Shown here: piece by piece, positions 1 to 9,389 of the stretch
How the letters are laid out: each line of letters opens with the position of its first letter
Numbering within the stretch: position 1 is the first letter of the stretch
Origin: Hyphomicrobiales bacterium
GTDB taxonomy: Bacteria; Pseudomonadota; Alphaproteobacteria; Rhizobiales; Beijerinckiaceae
Direction of reading: 5' to 3'
DNA: 64,000 bases
NCBI GenBank assembly: GCA_028290285.1
Contig: JAQGKD010000043.1
Location: 156,941-220,940, forward strand
Position numbers and translations under genes: made by a program
The notes under the pieces: model-generated
Told to the model about the DNA's origin: nothing
Databases searched by the model: none
Seen by the model: only the letters and a program-made list of their open reading frames with translations

Positions 1-54
1 CGCGGAACGCTGGAAAGCCACATGAAACTCGATCCTCGGGCAAGTCGTGCCGGT

Positions 55-1593
55 TCAGAACGCGTTCTCCGTGTTGATCAGGGCAAACGGCGTTATGGCC
101 AGGATATAGATGTCGAAGAAGATCGACCAGTTCTCAATATAATAGAGGTCGTGCTCGACGCGGTTCTGCAGCTTTTCGGGCGTGTCGGTCTCGCCGCGCC
201 ATCCGTTGACCTGGGCCCAACCGGTAATGCCGGGCTTGACCCTGTGACGGGCAAAGTAACCGTCCACGACAGCCTCGAACGTGTTGTCGGGGGTGCGGGC
301 ATTGACCGGGTGGGGGCGTGGGCCGATGAGCGAAAGATTGCCGAAGAACACGACGTTGAACAGTTGCGGCAACTCGTCGAGGGAGGCGCGACGGATGAAG
401 CGGCCGACACGCGTGACGCGCGGGTCGTTGCGGGTGGCCTGCGTGGGGGACGTATACTCGAGCTTGTCGGTGTACATCGACCGGAATTTCCAGACGTCGA
501 TCGGCTCGTTGTTGAAGCCGTGCCGCTTCTGGCGAAAGAACACAGGGCCCCTGGAATCCAGCTTCACCGCGAGCGCCACCGCGAGCAGGACGGGCGAAAG
601 GACGAGTAGCGCCAATGCGCCGACGATCCTGTCGAAAGCCGTCTTGAGAACGACGTCCCAGTCGGCAATGGGCTTGTCGAAGACATCCAGGACGGGAACG
701 TTGCCGATGTAGGAATAGGACCGTGGACGGAAGCGCAGCTTGTTCGTGTGCGCCGAGAGGCGAATGTCGATCGGCAGCACCCACAGCTTGCGCAGCATCT
801 GCAGAAGCCGGGTTTCGGCCGTGATAGGTACCGTGAATATGATGAGGTCTATGCGCGTGTGGCGCGCGAATTCCACGAGATCGTCCACGTTGCCGAGTTT
901 TGGAAAGCCCGCGACGAGATCGGGGGAGCGATCGTCGGCTCTATCGTCGAACACGCCACAGATCTGCAGGTCGGAATCGACCTGACGCGTAAGAGCCTGA
1001 AGCAACAGGTCGCACGAGGGACCGCCGCCCACGATTGCGGTGCGCCGGTCCAGACGTCCGCCCCGCGTCAGATGCCGCACGATGATCGCGATGATCCCGC
1101 GCTCGATCATCAGCAGGCCGAATCCAATGCCGAAGAATGAAACGAGCCAGACTCGCGAATAGATGCCTTCAGCCTTCCAGAGGAACACCAGGGCCTGCGA
1201 TGCGAGGAACACGAGGGTCCAGCAGGCCAGCAGCTTCAGGCCGCTGCGCACAGGTGCGCGCAAGGCTGGGATGTCATTGAGATGCATGGCCTGGAAGATA
1301 ACCAGCGCAAGCAGGTCGATCATCGCAATGGCATAGAAGTAATCGAGCGGATGCACGCCGGGTTGATAGAGGAAATGTATCAGCGTGCCTGTACATCCGA
1401 TCAAGACAAACTCCAGCATCCTGACGGCGCCGGATATGACGACGGGTGACAGGGCGGAGCCGGAGGTGCGGTTGTCGAGCGTTTCCGCCAGTTGCGTCAG
1501 GTTTTTATTCTGGAGCGGCGCCGCCACCGCCTGCGAACTTCGCGGAATATCATCTGCTAGACGTTGGAGATCGCTTGCATCGAATTTCGCCAT
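55..1593 (-). CDS. Undecaprenyl-phosphate sugar phosphotransferase (WcaJ/ExoY-type polyprenyl glycosylphosphotransferase)
   Basis: Integral inner-membrane enzyme that transfers a hexose-1-phosphate, probably glucose, from a UDP-sugar to undecaprenyl phosphate to start exopolysaccharide repeat-unit synthesis. The 512-residue protein has about four hydrophobic helices between residues 50 and 170, a nucleotide-binding-like central segment (IVGGGPS near 187), a further hydrophobic helix near 320-340, and the conserved C-terminal bacterial sugar transferase domain with KFRSMYTDK, SLDELPQLFNV and SLIGPRPH. That is the full-length WcaJ arrangement, longer than the short PglC/ExoY forms. The start ATG lies one base after the stop of the upstream export gene, so the two are probably translated as one unit. 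Substrate sugar is inferred from the family and cannot be read from the sequence. Confidence 0.93.
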   Translation of the reverse strand: MAKFDASDLQRLADDIPRSSQAVAAPLQNKNLTQLAETLDNRTSGSALSPVVISGAVRMLEFVLIGCTGTLIHFLYQPGVHPLDYFYAIAMIDLLALVIFQAMHLNDIPALRAPVRSGLKLLACWTLVFLASQALVFLWKAEGIYSRVWLVSFFGIGFGLLMIERGIIAIIVRHLTRGGRLDRRTAIVGGGPSCDLLLQALTRQVDSDLQICGVFDDRADDRSPDLVAGFPKLGNVDDLVEFARHTRIDLIIFTVPITAETRLLQMLRKLWVLPIDIRLSAHTNKLRFRPRSYSYIGNVPVLDVFDKPIADWDVVLKTAFDRIVGALALLVLSPVLLAVALAVKLDSRGPVFFRQKRHGFNNEPIDVWKFRSMYTDKLEYTSPTQATRNDPRVTRVGRFIRRASLDELPQLFNVVFFGNLSLIGPRPHPVNARTPDNTFEAVVDGYFARHRVKPGITGWAQVNGWRGETDTPEKLQNRVEHDLYYIENWSIFFDIYILAITPFALINTENAF

Positions 1594-1594
1594 C

Positions 1595-2152
1595 TCAGAA
1601 ATACCGCTCCTTTACCGTCAGCGTGTCGCCGGGCCGGATGCGCTCGCTCATTGGGACGGTCGCAGTCACAGTCGCGCCCTGGACGACGCGCGTCAGGTCG
1701 ACGGTCGATTTGACTGCGCGCGGCGTAAACCCGCCAGCGACTGCAACGGCGTTCTGAACCGTCATGCCGTTGATGAAGGGATATTGCCCGGCGGTGGTGA
1801 TCTCGCCGAGCACGAAGAAGGGGCGGTATGCAACGACCTCCGCCGCAATCCGGGGCTCTCGTAGAAACCCGTTGCGCAACCGGGCCTCGATAGCCCGCTC
1901 CACCTGCGGGACAGTGAGGCCCTGCGCTTCGATCATGCCGATCAGTGGCATCGAGATGCGGCCGCCGCCGTCCACAGCATAGGTATTCGACAGCGTATCC
2001 TGCCCGTAGACGATGATGCGGAGGCGGTCGCCGCTGGCGAGCGTATAGGGCTCATCGGCCTGCGCATCGAGGTAGACCGCGCGGTACTCGTGCGATGCGC
2101 AGCCATTCAGCACGAGTGCGGAAAGGAAAAGGACAGCGAATAAATTGCGCAT
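1595..2152 (-). CDS. Wza-type polysaccharide export lipoprotein
   Basis: Outer-membrane or periplasmic export protein for exopolysaccharide. From the ATG at 2152 the 185-residue product begins with a lipoprotein signal (MRNLFAVLFLSALVLNGCAS, lipobox LNGC), which decides against the longer frame starting at 2209. A Poly_export domain follows (YTLASGDRLRIIVYGQ, then GRISMPLIGMIEAQGLT), and then a single SLBB-like segment (FFVLGEITTAGQYPFINGMT). It is about half the length of E. coli Wza and matches the short single-SLBB form common in alphaproteobacteria. It directly precedes the sugar-transferase gene with a one-base gap and diverges from the Wzz-like gene at 2318, so the three form one export and assembly locus. 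Confidence 0.92.
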   Translation of the reverse strand: MRNLFAVLFLSALVLNGCASHEYRAVYLDAQADEPYTLASGDRLRIIVYGQDTLSNTYAVDGGGRISMPLIGMIEAQGLTVPQVERAIEARLRNGFLREPRIAAEVVAYRPFFVLGEITTAGQYPFINGMTVQNAVAVAGGFTPRAVKSTVDLTRVVQGATVTATVPMSERIRPGDTLTVKERYF

Positions 2153-2317
2153 CGACCCTGCACTCACGCCCGTTAACCGTAGGGGGAACTTCTCCAACCT
2201 GGAAGACAAGGTCTATCCCGATAGGATTAATAAATACTGTCCGGTTTCGTGTGGGCTGGTTAACGTCCTTTAAACCTTGAGGGATTTTAATCGCAGGCCT
2301 GAGTCTCCGGGGTTGCG
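2153..2317. promoter_or_regulatory. Divergent regulatory region of the polysaccharide locus
   Basis: This 165-bp gap separates the minus-strand export operon from the plus-strand chain-length gene, so it must hold both promoters. Its middle (about 2210-2290) is clearly richer in A and T than its surroundings, with runs such as GGATTAATAAATACTG. Ros/MucR-type regulators bind degenerate AT-rich sites and one is encoded at 11849, which makes this a plausible target. No exact operator can be read. Confidence 0.4.
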
Positions 2318-3793
2318 ATGCGCGTTTTGGCAAAGAGTTCTGAAAGTCCTCCAAGAGTGTCCCGGTCAGCACCCGGCCGGCGCCGCGTCGTGGTTCGTTC
2401 GGGAGTGTTCGTTGTTGTCGGCATGGTGCTGGGGCTCCTCGCGGGGCTGATTGCTCTTTCACAAGGCCAGGACGGTGCTGTCGCCGAAGCCCGCGTCCGG
2501 GTGGCATCGCCCGCATCGCCGTTGGGCATTCCTGGCGCCGGGGAGTGGATCCAGCCGGAAACGCGGCTGATCCTGTCCCGGGATCTGGCGCGCACCGCGA
2601 TCCACGATCTTGACATCACCCTCGACAGTCTGGGCACCGATAGCGCCGAAGAGCCCCTCCATCGCCTGATGCGTGCCGTAGGCCTGGCACGCCCGCCGCG
2701 CGACGTTCCCGACGAGGATCGCCTGCTCGCCGCCTTCACGGAGCGTCTGAGCGTTCGTGCCGGCGGTCAGTTGCGGCAGGTCCTGATCGGCTTCCGCGCA
2801 GCCGATGGGGAGCTTGCTGCCCGAGCCGCCAATCGCGTCGCGTCACTTTACGTCGCGCTTTATGCGCCGGCCGATGGCGGCGGGGCGGACGACGTGCGTG
2901 TTCTCAGCCCAGCCGCCGTGCCGGAGGGGCCCGCGCCGCGCGCGCCGCGATCGATCCTGGCTGGATTCGCCTTGTTGGGCATCGGCATTTCTGCCGGGCT
3001 CGCAAGCCTGAGCGCATTGCGTTCGGGCCGCAGTTCTATCGCGACCTCGCCTGATGTCGTCGAGCGTCCGCAAGTTCCCGGAGAGGTGCGTCTGATGACC
3101 CGTGTGGCCAATGCCGTGAACGAGGACCGCAAGGCCGATCCGCATCGAATTGCCGACGAGGCACCGGGCGCCGTCGTGCCGAATTTCGCTGTCAGCAGTG
3201 CCGTCGACCAGACCGAGGGGCTGGTTACGCGCATCGTCGCGGCCGGGGCCACTGCCTATGCGCGCCGCATTCTCGTTACGCATATGGAGGACCACGTCGA
3301 TTGCGCCTCGAGCGCTCTTCAGCTGGCCCGCGCTCTTGGTCTGCATGGGCGCGCCATTCTGGTGGGCGTCGGCGCCGGCGATCGTGCTCAGGCCCTGAAC
3401 GATCCGCGTCCCGCGCCGGGCCTGAGCGACCTGCTCGATGGAACGGCTTCGTTCTCGGAAGTGATCCACCGCGATGCAGGTTCGCGGCTGCACATTCTGC
3501 CATCGGGCAAGGGACTGGCTCCAGCTGGCGCCGACCTCGACCTCGTGCTGGACGCGCTCTCGCAGACCTATGATTTCGTTGTGCTGTCGGCGACGCTCGA
3601 TCCCGGCCAGCCGGCCCGCGCGCTCGCCCTCGCGCTGGCTCCGGAGGCGGATTACGTCATGCTCGCCTGTTCGGGGCAATCCGGTGACCCCGACACGTCC
3701 AGCTTGCAGGCGGACCTGCTGGCTGCCGGGGCGGGGGAAGTGGTCGCGGTTCGAGCCGGCCTGCGACCCGAGGCGGAACGTGCAGCCGCCTGA
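2318..3793 (+). CDS. Wzz-type chain-length determinant fused to a degenerate BY-kinase domain
   Basis: Inner-membrane co-polymerase that would set exopolysaccharide chain length. The 491-residue protein has a hydrophobic helix at about residues 25-50, a periplasmic region at 51-208 and a second helix at about 212-234, the usual Wzz hairpin. The C-terminal cytoplasmic part (about 290-480) has the outline of a CpsD/CapB tyrosine kinase, including GLSDLLDG near 368 and LHILPSGK near 391. The P-loop position (about 321-333, THMEDHVDCASSA) has no GxxGxGK[ST], the Walker A-prime region (AILVGVGAG near 346) has no DxD, and no C-terminal tyrosine cluster is present. Catalytic activity is therefore unlikely, and the domain may act as a structural or regulatory part of the polymerase. 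Confidence 0.85.
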   Translation: MRVLAKSSESPPRVSRSAPGRRRVVVRSGVFVVVGMVLGLLAGLIALSQGQDGAVAEARVRVASPASPLGIPGAGEWIQPETRLILSRDLARTAIHDLDITLDSLGTDSAEEPLHRLMRAVGLARPPRDVPDEDRLLAAFTERLSVRAGGQLRQVLIGFRAADGELAARAANRVASLYVALYAPADGGGADDVRVLSPAAVPEGPAPRAPRSILAGFALLGIGISAGLASLSALRSGRSSIATSPDVVERPQVPGEVRLMTRVANAVNEDRKADPHRIADEAPGAVVPNFAVSSAVDQTEGLVTRIVAAGATAYARRILVTHMEDHVDCASSALQLARALGLHGRAILVGVGAGDRAQALNDPRPAPGLSDLLDGTASFSEVIHRDAGSRLHILPSGKGLAPAGADLDLVLDALSQTYDFVVLSATLDPGQPARALALALAPEADYVMLACSGQSGDPDTSSLQADLLAAGAGEVVAVRAGLRPEAERAAA

Positions 3794-3796
3794 TGG

Positions 3797-4009
3797 TCAG
3801 GCCGGGTCCGTGCGTTCCATCCAGCGGATGAGCGGCATGAGCGGCAGGATCCAGCCCATGCCGAGGATGGCGTAAACGAGCCCTTGCACGACATGGGACG
3901 CGGTCTGCACTGGCGTCGCCTCCGCCAGCGCCATCGCGGTGAGCGCGTAGACGACGACATAGGCGACGATGATGAAAGCGCCCGTCAGTTTGCGGTTGCG
4001 GCGGGTCAT
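3797..4009 (-). CDS. Small membrane protein, DUF2842 family
   Basis: A 70-residue protein with two hydrophobic helices (residues about 9-30 and 41-60), an N-terminal basic stretch MTRRNRK and a C-terminal PLIRWMER motif. Size, topology and the [12 protein letters not shown] ending match the DUF2842 family of small alphaproteobacterial membrane proteins, whose function is unknown. The ATG at 4009 was chosen because it yields the family-length protein; the open frame continues far upstream without support. It ends three bases after the Wzz-like gene on the other strand and is divergent from ctaA, with which it may share a promoter region. Confidence 0.8.
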   Translation of the reverse strand: MTRRNRKLTGAFIIVAYVVVYALTAMALAEATPVQTASHVVQGLVYAILGMGWILPLMPLIRWMERTDPA

Positions 4010-4121
4010 GGTTCTCACTCGGGGTGCGACAGGGCGCGCGTTTACGGGCGCGTTCACCTCGCTTATGTCTCGCCCGTGCCGGCATATCAATGCGACGGCC
4101 CTGTTCCGGACGATTGGACGC

Positions 4122-5213
4122 ATGACGAGCATTGGTGAAGCGACAGGCGTCGCAAAGGCATTCCCCGCGCGGGGCAACGCCGGGGCCCGGACCCTGGGCA
4201 TCAGGGTCTGGCTGTGGAGCGTCGCGGCGCTTGTCTTCCTGATGGTTATCGTCGGTGGGGCCACGCGGCTGACGGAATCGGGCCTGTCCATCACCGAGTG
4301 GAAGGTCGTCACCGGCGTGCTGCCGCCGTTGAGCGAAGCGGCATGGCTTGTCGAATTCGAGAAATACAAGCAGATCCCGCAATTTGCGCAGCTTTTCCCG
4401 ACGATGGACCTCGCCGCGTTCAAGACGATCTTCTTCTGGGAATGGGGCCACCGCCTGCTCGGGCGGGTGATCGGCCTAGCCTTCGCGCTTCCGCTCGCGT
4501 GGTTCTGGCTGCGCGGGCGCCTTACCCGCGACCTCAAGCCGAAACTGCTCGGGCTTCTGGCACTGGGGGGTCTCCAGGGTGCGGTCGGCTGGTGGATGGT
4601 GAAGTCGGGGCTGACGGGGCGCGTCGAGGTCGCGCAGGAGCGGCTTGCGATCCATCTCGTTCTAGCCTCCATCACCCTGACGGCGCTCGTCTGGCTGGCG
4701 GTCGGGCTGAAGCCGAAGGCGGCGGACGTGCTGGGTCCGTCCGAGGCGCGCCTGCGGGCGACGGGGCTCGCTCTCATCGTCGTGACGCTGGCTCAGATCG
4801 GGCTCGGCGGGCTCGTCGCGGGCCTGCGGGCAGGGCTGACCTACAATACGTGGCCGCTGATGGACGGACATTTCATTCCGCCGGTCGAGAATCTCGCGCG
4901 TCTCTCGCCCGTTTGGGCGAACCTCGTCGACAATGTCACGACGGTGCAGTTCAACCACCGCATGGTCGCCTATGCGCTTCTGGCGCTGGCGCTCTGGCAT
5001 GCCTTCGATTCGGCACGGGTCGCCCCGGGAACCGCGACAATGCGGCGGGCGCGCGTGGTGGCCGGCCTCGTACTGTGTCAGGCGATTATCGGCATTACGA
5101 CGCTCGTGCTCGTTGTTCCCCTGGGCATTGCCTTGTTGCACCAGGCCTTTGCGATGATCGTGCTCATCATGGCGGTGGTGCATGGGCGTCGGCTGGCGGA
5201 CGCGCGCGCCTGA
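4122..5213 (+). CDS. ctaA: Heme A synthase (CtaA/COX15)
   Basis: Multi-pass inner-membrane enzyme that oxidises the C8 methyl of heme O to a formyl group, giving heme A for aa3-type cytochrome oxidase. The 363-residue product has about eight hydrophobic segments and the COX15 signatures: [17 protein letters not shown] near the N-terminus, [37 protein letters not shown] and LLHQAFAM. These supply the conserved histidines expected to bind heme. The ATG at 4122 gives the usual length; an earlier in-frame start at 3969 would overlap the DUF2842 gene and add unsupported residues. No cytochrome oxidase genes lie in this window. Confidence 0.96.
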   Translation: MTSIGEATGVAKAFPARGNAGARTLGIRVWLWSVAALVFLMVIVGGATRLTESGLSITEWKVVTGVLPPLSEAAWLVEFEKYKQIPQFAQLFPTMDLAAFKTIFFWEWGHRLLGRVIGLAFALPLAWFWLRGRLTRDLKPKLLGLLALGGLQGAVGWWMVKSGLTGRVEVAQERLAIHLVLASITLTALVWLAVGLKPKAADVLGPSEARLRATGLALIVVTLAQIGLGGLVAGLRAGLTYNTWPLMDGHFIPPVENLARLSPVWANLVDNVTTVQFNHRMVAYALLALALWHAFDSARVAPGTATMRRARVVAGLVLCQAIIGITTLVLVVPLGIALLHQAFAMIVLIMAVVHGRRLADARA

Positions 5214-5270
5214 GGATTTCCCAGGCTCGCTGCTTGTGTCTAAGCTTGCCTCCGGTCTGGAGAATGAGCA

Positions 5271-7997
5271 TTGGACGAAATCAGCGTGTTTGTGCTGCTG
5301 GGGCTGGCGGCAATCGTTGCGCTTATCCTCGGGCCGATAGGCCTCTTCCGGGCGCAAGCCCTGAGCCGGGACGTTCGTGCCGCCGAATTGGCGCTGCTGG
5401 AGGTTCGGACGCGCCTGCAGAGGCTCGAGGCGGCGCAGGCGCGACCCGGCCCGATCCCTGAGTCGAAGCCTGCCGAACCTGATGCTGTCGTGCCGGCCGC
5501 CGTTCCACCGCCACCGCCGATTGCCCAAGCACCGAAGGTCCCGAGCGCGGCGCCCCTCGCGCCCGTATTTGCGCATCGCCGCAGTTTCGAAGAAACACTC
5601 GGCACTCGCTGGACCGTCTGGGTCGGTGGTGTCGCGCTTGCGCTCGGGGCGGTTCTGCTTGTGCGCTACTCCATCGAGCGCGGGTTGTTTGGTCCCCTCG
5701 GCCGGACTTTTCTCGGCGTGCTGCTGGCTGTCGCACTCGTGGCGGCGGGCGAATGGCTGCGGCGTCGAGAGACGGGGGAGCCGAGCGCGCCGGCCTATAT
5801 TCCCGGCGTGCTGACGGCCGCTGGAACAATCGCGGCTTTCGCGACGATCTGGGCCGCCCATGCGCTCTATGGCTTCATCGGGGCGGGCCCCGCGCTCGTC
5901 CTGCTGGGTGCGACGGGCGTCGCCACCATGGCGGCGGCTGCCCTGCATGGGCCGGCTCTTGCGGGTCTTGGATTGATCGGCGCTTTCGCGACGCCGATGC
6001 TCGTGTCGTCCGATAGCCCGAGCCCGTGGCCTGTCGTCCTTTACCTTGCCGTGCTGGCAGCCTCGGCCTATGGCCTCGCGCGGTTGCGCTGCTGGCTCTG
6101 GCTTGCAATGGCCAGCGCCTGTGGCGCTGCGATCTGGAGCCTCGTACTCGCGGATTCCGTGGGCGGCGATGATCCCGGCGGTTTTCTAGCCGCCGCGCTG
6201 CTTCATGTCATCGTCCAGACCGCACTGGGCCTCTTCTTCGTCGCCTACGTGCCGCATCGTGTCACGGCGGATGAGGCAGCCGAGGTCGATGTCCCGTCCC
6301 ATCTCTTGGCCGCGTTGTTTGCTTGCATTGGAGTCGTAACGCTGCACGATGGACTCGCCGTGGGGCTGTTTGGCACAGGCTGGATTGCGGGTGCGGCCGC
6401 GATTATCGCCTTGCTGATGGTGTGCGCCGTGCGGATCGCGCCTGCGGGCGGGGCTGCCATCGCTGCCTCCTTCGTCTCACTTCTCGCGCTGCGTTTCTGG
6501 CCGGCTGTCGACGCGCCGCCGCTGGTAATTTCTGGCACGGAGTTCTGGACGGACTTGCTGGTGCCGCGCGATCCAATCCAGTTTTCCCTTTTCGCGCTGG
6601 CGATGTGCGGCGGCTGCGCGCTCGCTTGTGTGTGGCGGCTGTTTGTCGGCCCAACGCTGCGGTTCCCCATCGCCGCCATCTATGCCGGCGTCGCGGGTGT
6701 GACGCCGCTCGCGGCGCTGTGGCTGGTCTTCCTGCGCTTCACGCGCGGCGAGTCGTCTCCCGCCATGGCGGCTGTCGCAGCTGTTTTCGCCTTGGTCTGC
6801 ATATATCTCGCCCGTGGCTTCCTCATGCACCCGCGACTGCGAGAGAGCGACGCGCTGCGCCTTGGTCTTGGGGCCATGGCTTCCGCAGCGATCGCGGCGC
6901 TGGCTCTCGGGTTCGTTTTCGCGCTGCAAGGCGGAACGCTGACGGTTGCACTCGCACTGGCGGCGCTGGGTGCGGCCTATGTGGCGGCGCGCCTCGAGAT
7001 TCCGGCCCTGCGCTGGTGCGTCTGCGCTTTCGGCGCGGTTCTGGCCGCGCGCTATGCTTGGGACCCGCGCATCGCGGGGGCGGGGCTCGGCCGGACGCCC
7101 GTGTTCAACTGGCTGTTGTTCGGCTACGGCGTTCCGGCACTCGCCTTTGCCAGCGCGGCGCATATCATGCGCCGACGCGCGGAGGATCTTCCCGTTCGCA
7201 TCGCCGATGCCTGCGCGGTCCTGTTTGCGGCGCTTCTTGTGTTTTTCCAGATTCGGCACGCCATCAATGGCGGCGATCCCTTCGCGCGAACGAGCGGGCT
7301 CGTCGAACAAGGGCTGATGGTGTTCTCGGGCTTCCTGTTCAGCCTCGTGCTGATGTCGCTCGATGCGCGCCGCCTCAATCCTGTGTTCCGCATCGCCTCG
7401 CTGATATCGGGAGCGCTCGGGATCGCGGGCGCCGTTATCGGGCTCGGCTTCTACGCCAATCCGTTCATCTCGTTCGATCCCGTCGAGGGCGGCGTCGTCC
7501 TGAATGCCTTGCTCCTCGGCTATGCGCTGCCGGGGCTGGCGGCTTTTGTGCTGGCACGGCGTGCGCGTGCGCTCGGGCGGGGGCTTCTCGCGACGGCGGC
7601 CGGCATCACGACCATCGGCCTGCTCTTCTTCTATGCCTCGCTGGAAGTTCGGCGCGTCTTCCACGACGAACATGTCGGCTGGCTGAGATCGACGAGCTCG
7701 GGTGAGTCCTACACCTATTCGGCGGTGTGGCTGGTGCTCGGCATCCTGCTGCTCGCCTATGGGGTCTGGCGGCAGTCGCGCGAGGCGCGAATCGCCTCCG
7801 CCGCTTTCATCGTGCTGACCGTGCTGAAGGTCTTCCTGCTCGACCTTCAGGGCCTCGACGGCATCCTGCGCGCCTTGTCCTTCCTTGGGCTTGGGGCCGT
7901 GCTGATCGGGATCGGTCTCGTTTATCAGAAGGTGGTGTTCGCACTGCCTCCCGGCGCGGGCGGCCGGCCCCAAGGGCAGGGCCCTGCCGCAACGTAA
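5271..7997 (+). CDS. DUF2339 giant multi-pass membrane protein
   Basis: A 908-residue protein of the DUF2339 family (function unknown). It opens with one hydrophobic helix (FVLLGLAAIVALILGPIGLF), then a short coiled-coil-like segment (RAAELALLEVRTRLQRLEAAQ region), a proline-rich linker at about 60-100, and the conserved motif TLGTRWTVWVGGVALALGA. More than twenty further hydrophobic helices run to the end. The start is TTG at 5271, preceded by GGAGAATGAGCA, since no in-frame ATG lies near the conserved N-terminus. It sits alone after ctaA and is followed by a strong hairpin. The topology resembles polytopic envelope proteins, but no activity can be assigned. Confidence 0.88.
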   Translation: MDEISVFVLLGLAAIVALILGPIGLFRAQALSRDVRAAELALLEVRTRLQRLEAAQARPGPIPESKPAEPDAVVPAAVPPPPPIAQAPKVPSAAPLAPVFAHRRSFEETLGTRWTVWVGGVALALGAVLLVRYSIERGLFGPLGRTFLGVLLAVALVAAGEWLRRRETGEPSAPAYIPGVLTAAGTIAAFATIWAAHALYGFIGAGPALVLLGATGVATMAAAALHGPALAGLGLIGAFATPMLVSSDSPSPWPVVLYLAVLAASAYGLARLRCWLWLAMASACGAAIWSLVLADSVGGDDPGGFLAAALLHVIVQTALGLFFVAYVPHRVTADEAAEVDVPSHLLAALFACIGVVTLHDGLAVGLFGTGWIAGAAAIIALLMVCAVRIAPAGGAAIAASFVSLLALRFWPAVDAPPLVISGTEFWTDLLVPRDPIQFSLFALAMCGGCALACVWRLFVGPTLRFPIAAIYAGVAGVTPLAALWLVFLRFTRGESSPAMAAVAAVFALVCIYLARGFLMHPRLRESDALRLGLGAMASAAIAALALGFVFALQGGTLTVALALAALGAAYVAARLEIPALRWCVCAFGAVLAARYAWDPRIAGAGLGRTPVFNWLLFGYGVPALAFASAAHIMRRRAEDLPVRIADACAVLFAALLVFFQIRHAINGGDPFARTSGLVEQGLMVFSGFLFSLVLMSLDARRLNPVFRIASLISGALGIAGAVIGLGFYANPFISFDPVEGGVVLNALLLGYALPGLAAFVLARRARALGRGLLATAAGITTIGLLFFYASLEVRRVFHDEHVGWLRSTSSGESYTYSAVWLVLGILLLAYGVWRQSREARIASAAFIVLTVLKVFLLDLQGLDGILRALSFLGLGAVLIGIGLVYQKVVFALPPGAGGRPQGQGPAAT

Positions 7998-8021
7998 ACC
8001 TTCACTCGAAGCTGGAAATGA

Positions 8022-8055
8022 AAGAGGCTCCAGAGGGTTATCTCTGGAGCCTCTT
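8022..8055 (-). terminator. Perfect 14-bp hairpin terminator between convergent genes
   Basis: AAGAGGCTCCAGAG (8022-8035) and its exact complement (8042-8055) flank a 6-base loop. On the minus strand the stem is followed by TCATTTCC, giving a T-rich tail, so it best serves the sulfhydrylase gene. It probably also stops transcription coming from the DUF2339 gene. Confidence 0.8.
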
Positions 8056-8080
8056 GTAGAGATTCTACGTGCGCGCGGGT

Positions 8081-9367
8081 TCAGCCCCCTGCGAGCGCCT
8101 GGTCGAGATCGGCGATGATGTCCGCCTTGTCCTCGAGCCCGACCGACAGGCGCACAACGTCCGGGCCTGCGCCCGAGGCGATCTTCTGGTCGTCCGTGAG
8201 TTGGCGATGGGTCGTCGAGGCCGGGTGAATGACGAGCGAGCGCGTGTCGCCCACATTGGCCAGATGCGAGAACAGCTTCAGGTTCGAGACCAGCGAGAGG
8301 CCGGCGTCGTAGCCGCCCTTGAGGCCGAAGGTGAAGACCGCGCCCGCGCCCTTCGGGCAGTATTTCTGCGCGAGATTATAATAGCGGTCGCCCTTAAGGC
8401 CGGGATAGCTGACCCATTTCACGGCCGGATGGTTCGACAGATGCTCGGCGACTGCCAGCGCGTTTTCCGAATGGCGCTGCATGCGCAGCGGCAAGGTCTC
8501 GATGCCGGTAATCAGCATGAAGGCGTTGAAGGGCGACAGGGCAGGGCCGAGGTCGCGCAGGCCGAGAACGCGGCAGGCGATGGCAAAGGCGAAATTGCCG
8601 AAGGTCTCGCCCAGAACCATGCCGCCGTATTCGGGGCGCGGGGCGGAGAGCATCGGGTAGCGCTTGTCGGCCATCCAGTCGAAGGTGCCGCCGTCGACGA
8701 TCACGCCGCCGATGGAATTGCCGTGGCCTCCCAAAAACTTCGTGGCCGAATGCACGATGATGTCTGCGCCATGCTCGAACGGACGCATGAGGTAGGGCGA
8801 GGCGAGCGTATTGTCGACGATCAGCGGCACGCGGGCGCGCTTGGCGATTTTCGCGATGCCCTCGATGTCACAGATGATGCCGCCGGGATTGGCGATCGAT
8901 TCCATGAAGATCGCCTTGGTGCGCGGACCGATGGCGGCCTCGAATGTCGAGAGATCGTCCGGGTCGGCCCATTTCACGTTCCAGCCGAAGTTCTTGTAGG
9001 CGTGGTTGAACTGGTTGATCGAGCCGCCATAAAGCTTGTTGGACGCGATCAACTCGTCGCCCGGCTGCATGAGCGTGTGGAAGACCAGGAATTCAGCCGC
9101 ATGTCCGGAGGCCACGGCCAGCGCCGCCGTGCCGCCTTCGAGTGCCGCGACGCGCTCTTCGAGCACGGCGTTGGTCGGGTTGGTGATGCGCGTGTAGATG
9201 TTGCCGAATGCCTGAAGACCGAAAAGCGAGGCTGCGTGATCCACGTCGTCGAACACGAAGCTCGTTGTCTGGTAGATCGGCGTCGCCCGTGCGCCGGTCG
9301 CCGGATCGGGTGCTGCGCCGGCATGGATGGCGAGTGTTGCGAAGCCTGGGGCTGTGGGCTCGGTCAT
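8081..9367 (-). CDS. metY: O-acetylhomoserine sulfhydrylase (MetY-type, PLP-dependent)
   Basis: Cytoplasmic PLP enzyme that converts O-acetylhomoserine and sulfide to homocysteine, the direct sulfhydrylation route to methionine. The 428-residue sequence shows the Cys/Met metabolism PLP family signatures: PIYQTTSFVFDD, YTRITNPTNAVLEERVAALEGG and the PLP-lysine segment SATKFLGGHGNSIGG. The length of about 430 residues and FMLITGIETLPLRMQRHSENA are typical of MetY rather than the ~390-residue cystathionine synthase/lyase forms. It is monocistronic between two hairpins. Homoserine dehydrogenase, which makes its precursor, is encoded 14 kb away. Confidence 0.93.
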   Translation of the reverse strand: MTEPTAPGFATLAIHAGAAPDPATGARATPIYQTTSFVFDDVDHAASLFGLQAFGNIYTRITNPTNAVLEERVAALEGGTAALAVASGHAAEFLVFHTLMQPGDELIASNKLYGGSINQFNHAYKNFGWNVKWADPDDLSTFEAAIGPRTKAIFMESIANPGGIICDIEGIAKIAKRARVPLIVDNTLASPYLMRPFEHGADIIVHSATKFLGGHGNSIGGVIVDGGTFDWMADKRYPMLSAPRPEYGGMVLGETFGNFAFAIACRVLGLRDLGPALSPFNAFMLITGIETLPLRMQRHSENALAVAEHLSNHPAVKWVSYPGLKGDRYYNLAQKYCPKGAGAVFTFGLKGGYDAGLSLVSNLKLFSHLANVGDTRSLVIHPASTTHRQLTDDQKIASGAGPDVVRLSVGLEDKADIIADLDQALAGG

Positions 9368-9389
9368 GGCGTGCTCCTCGCTGAAATGC

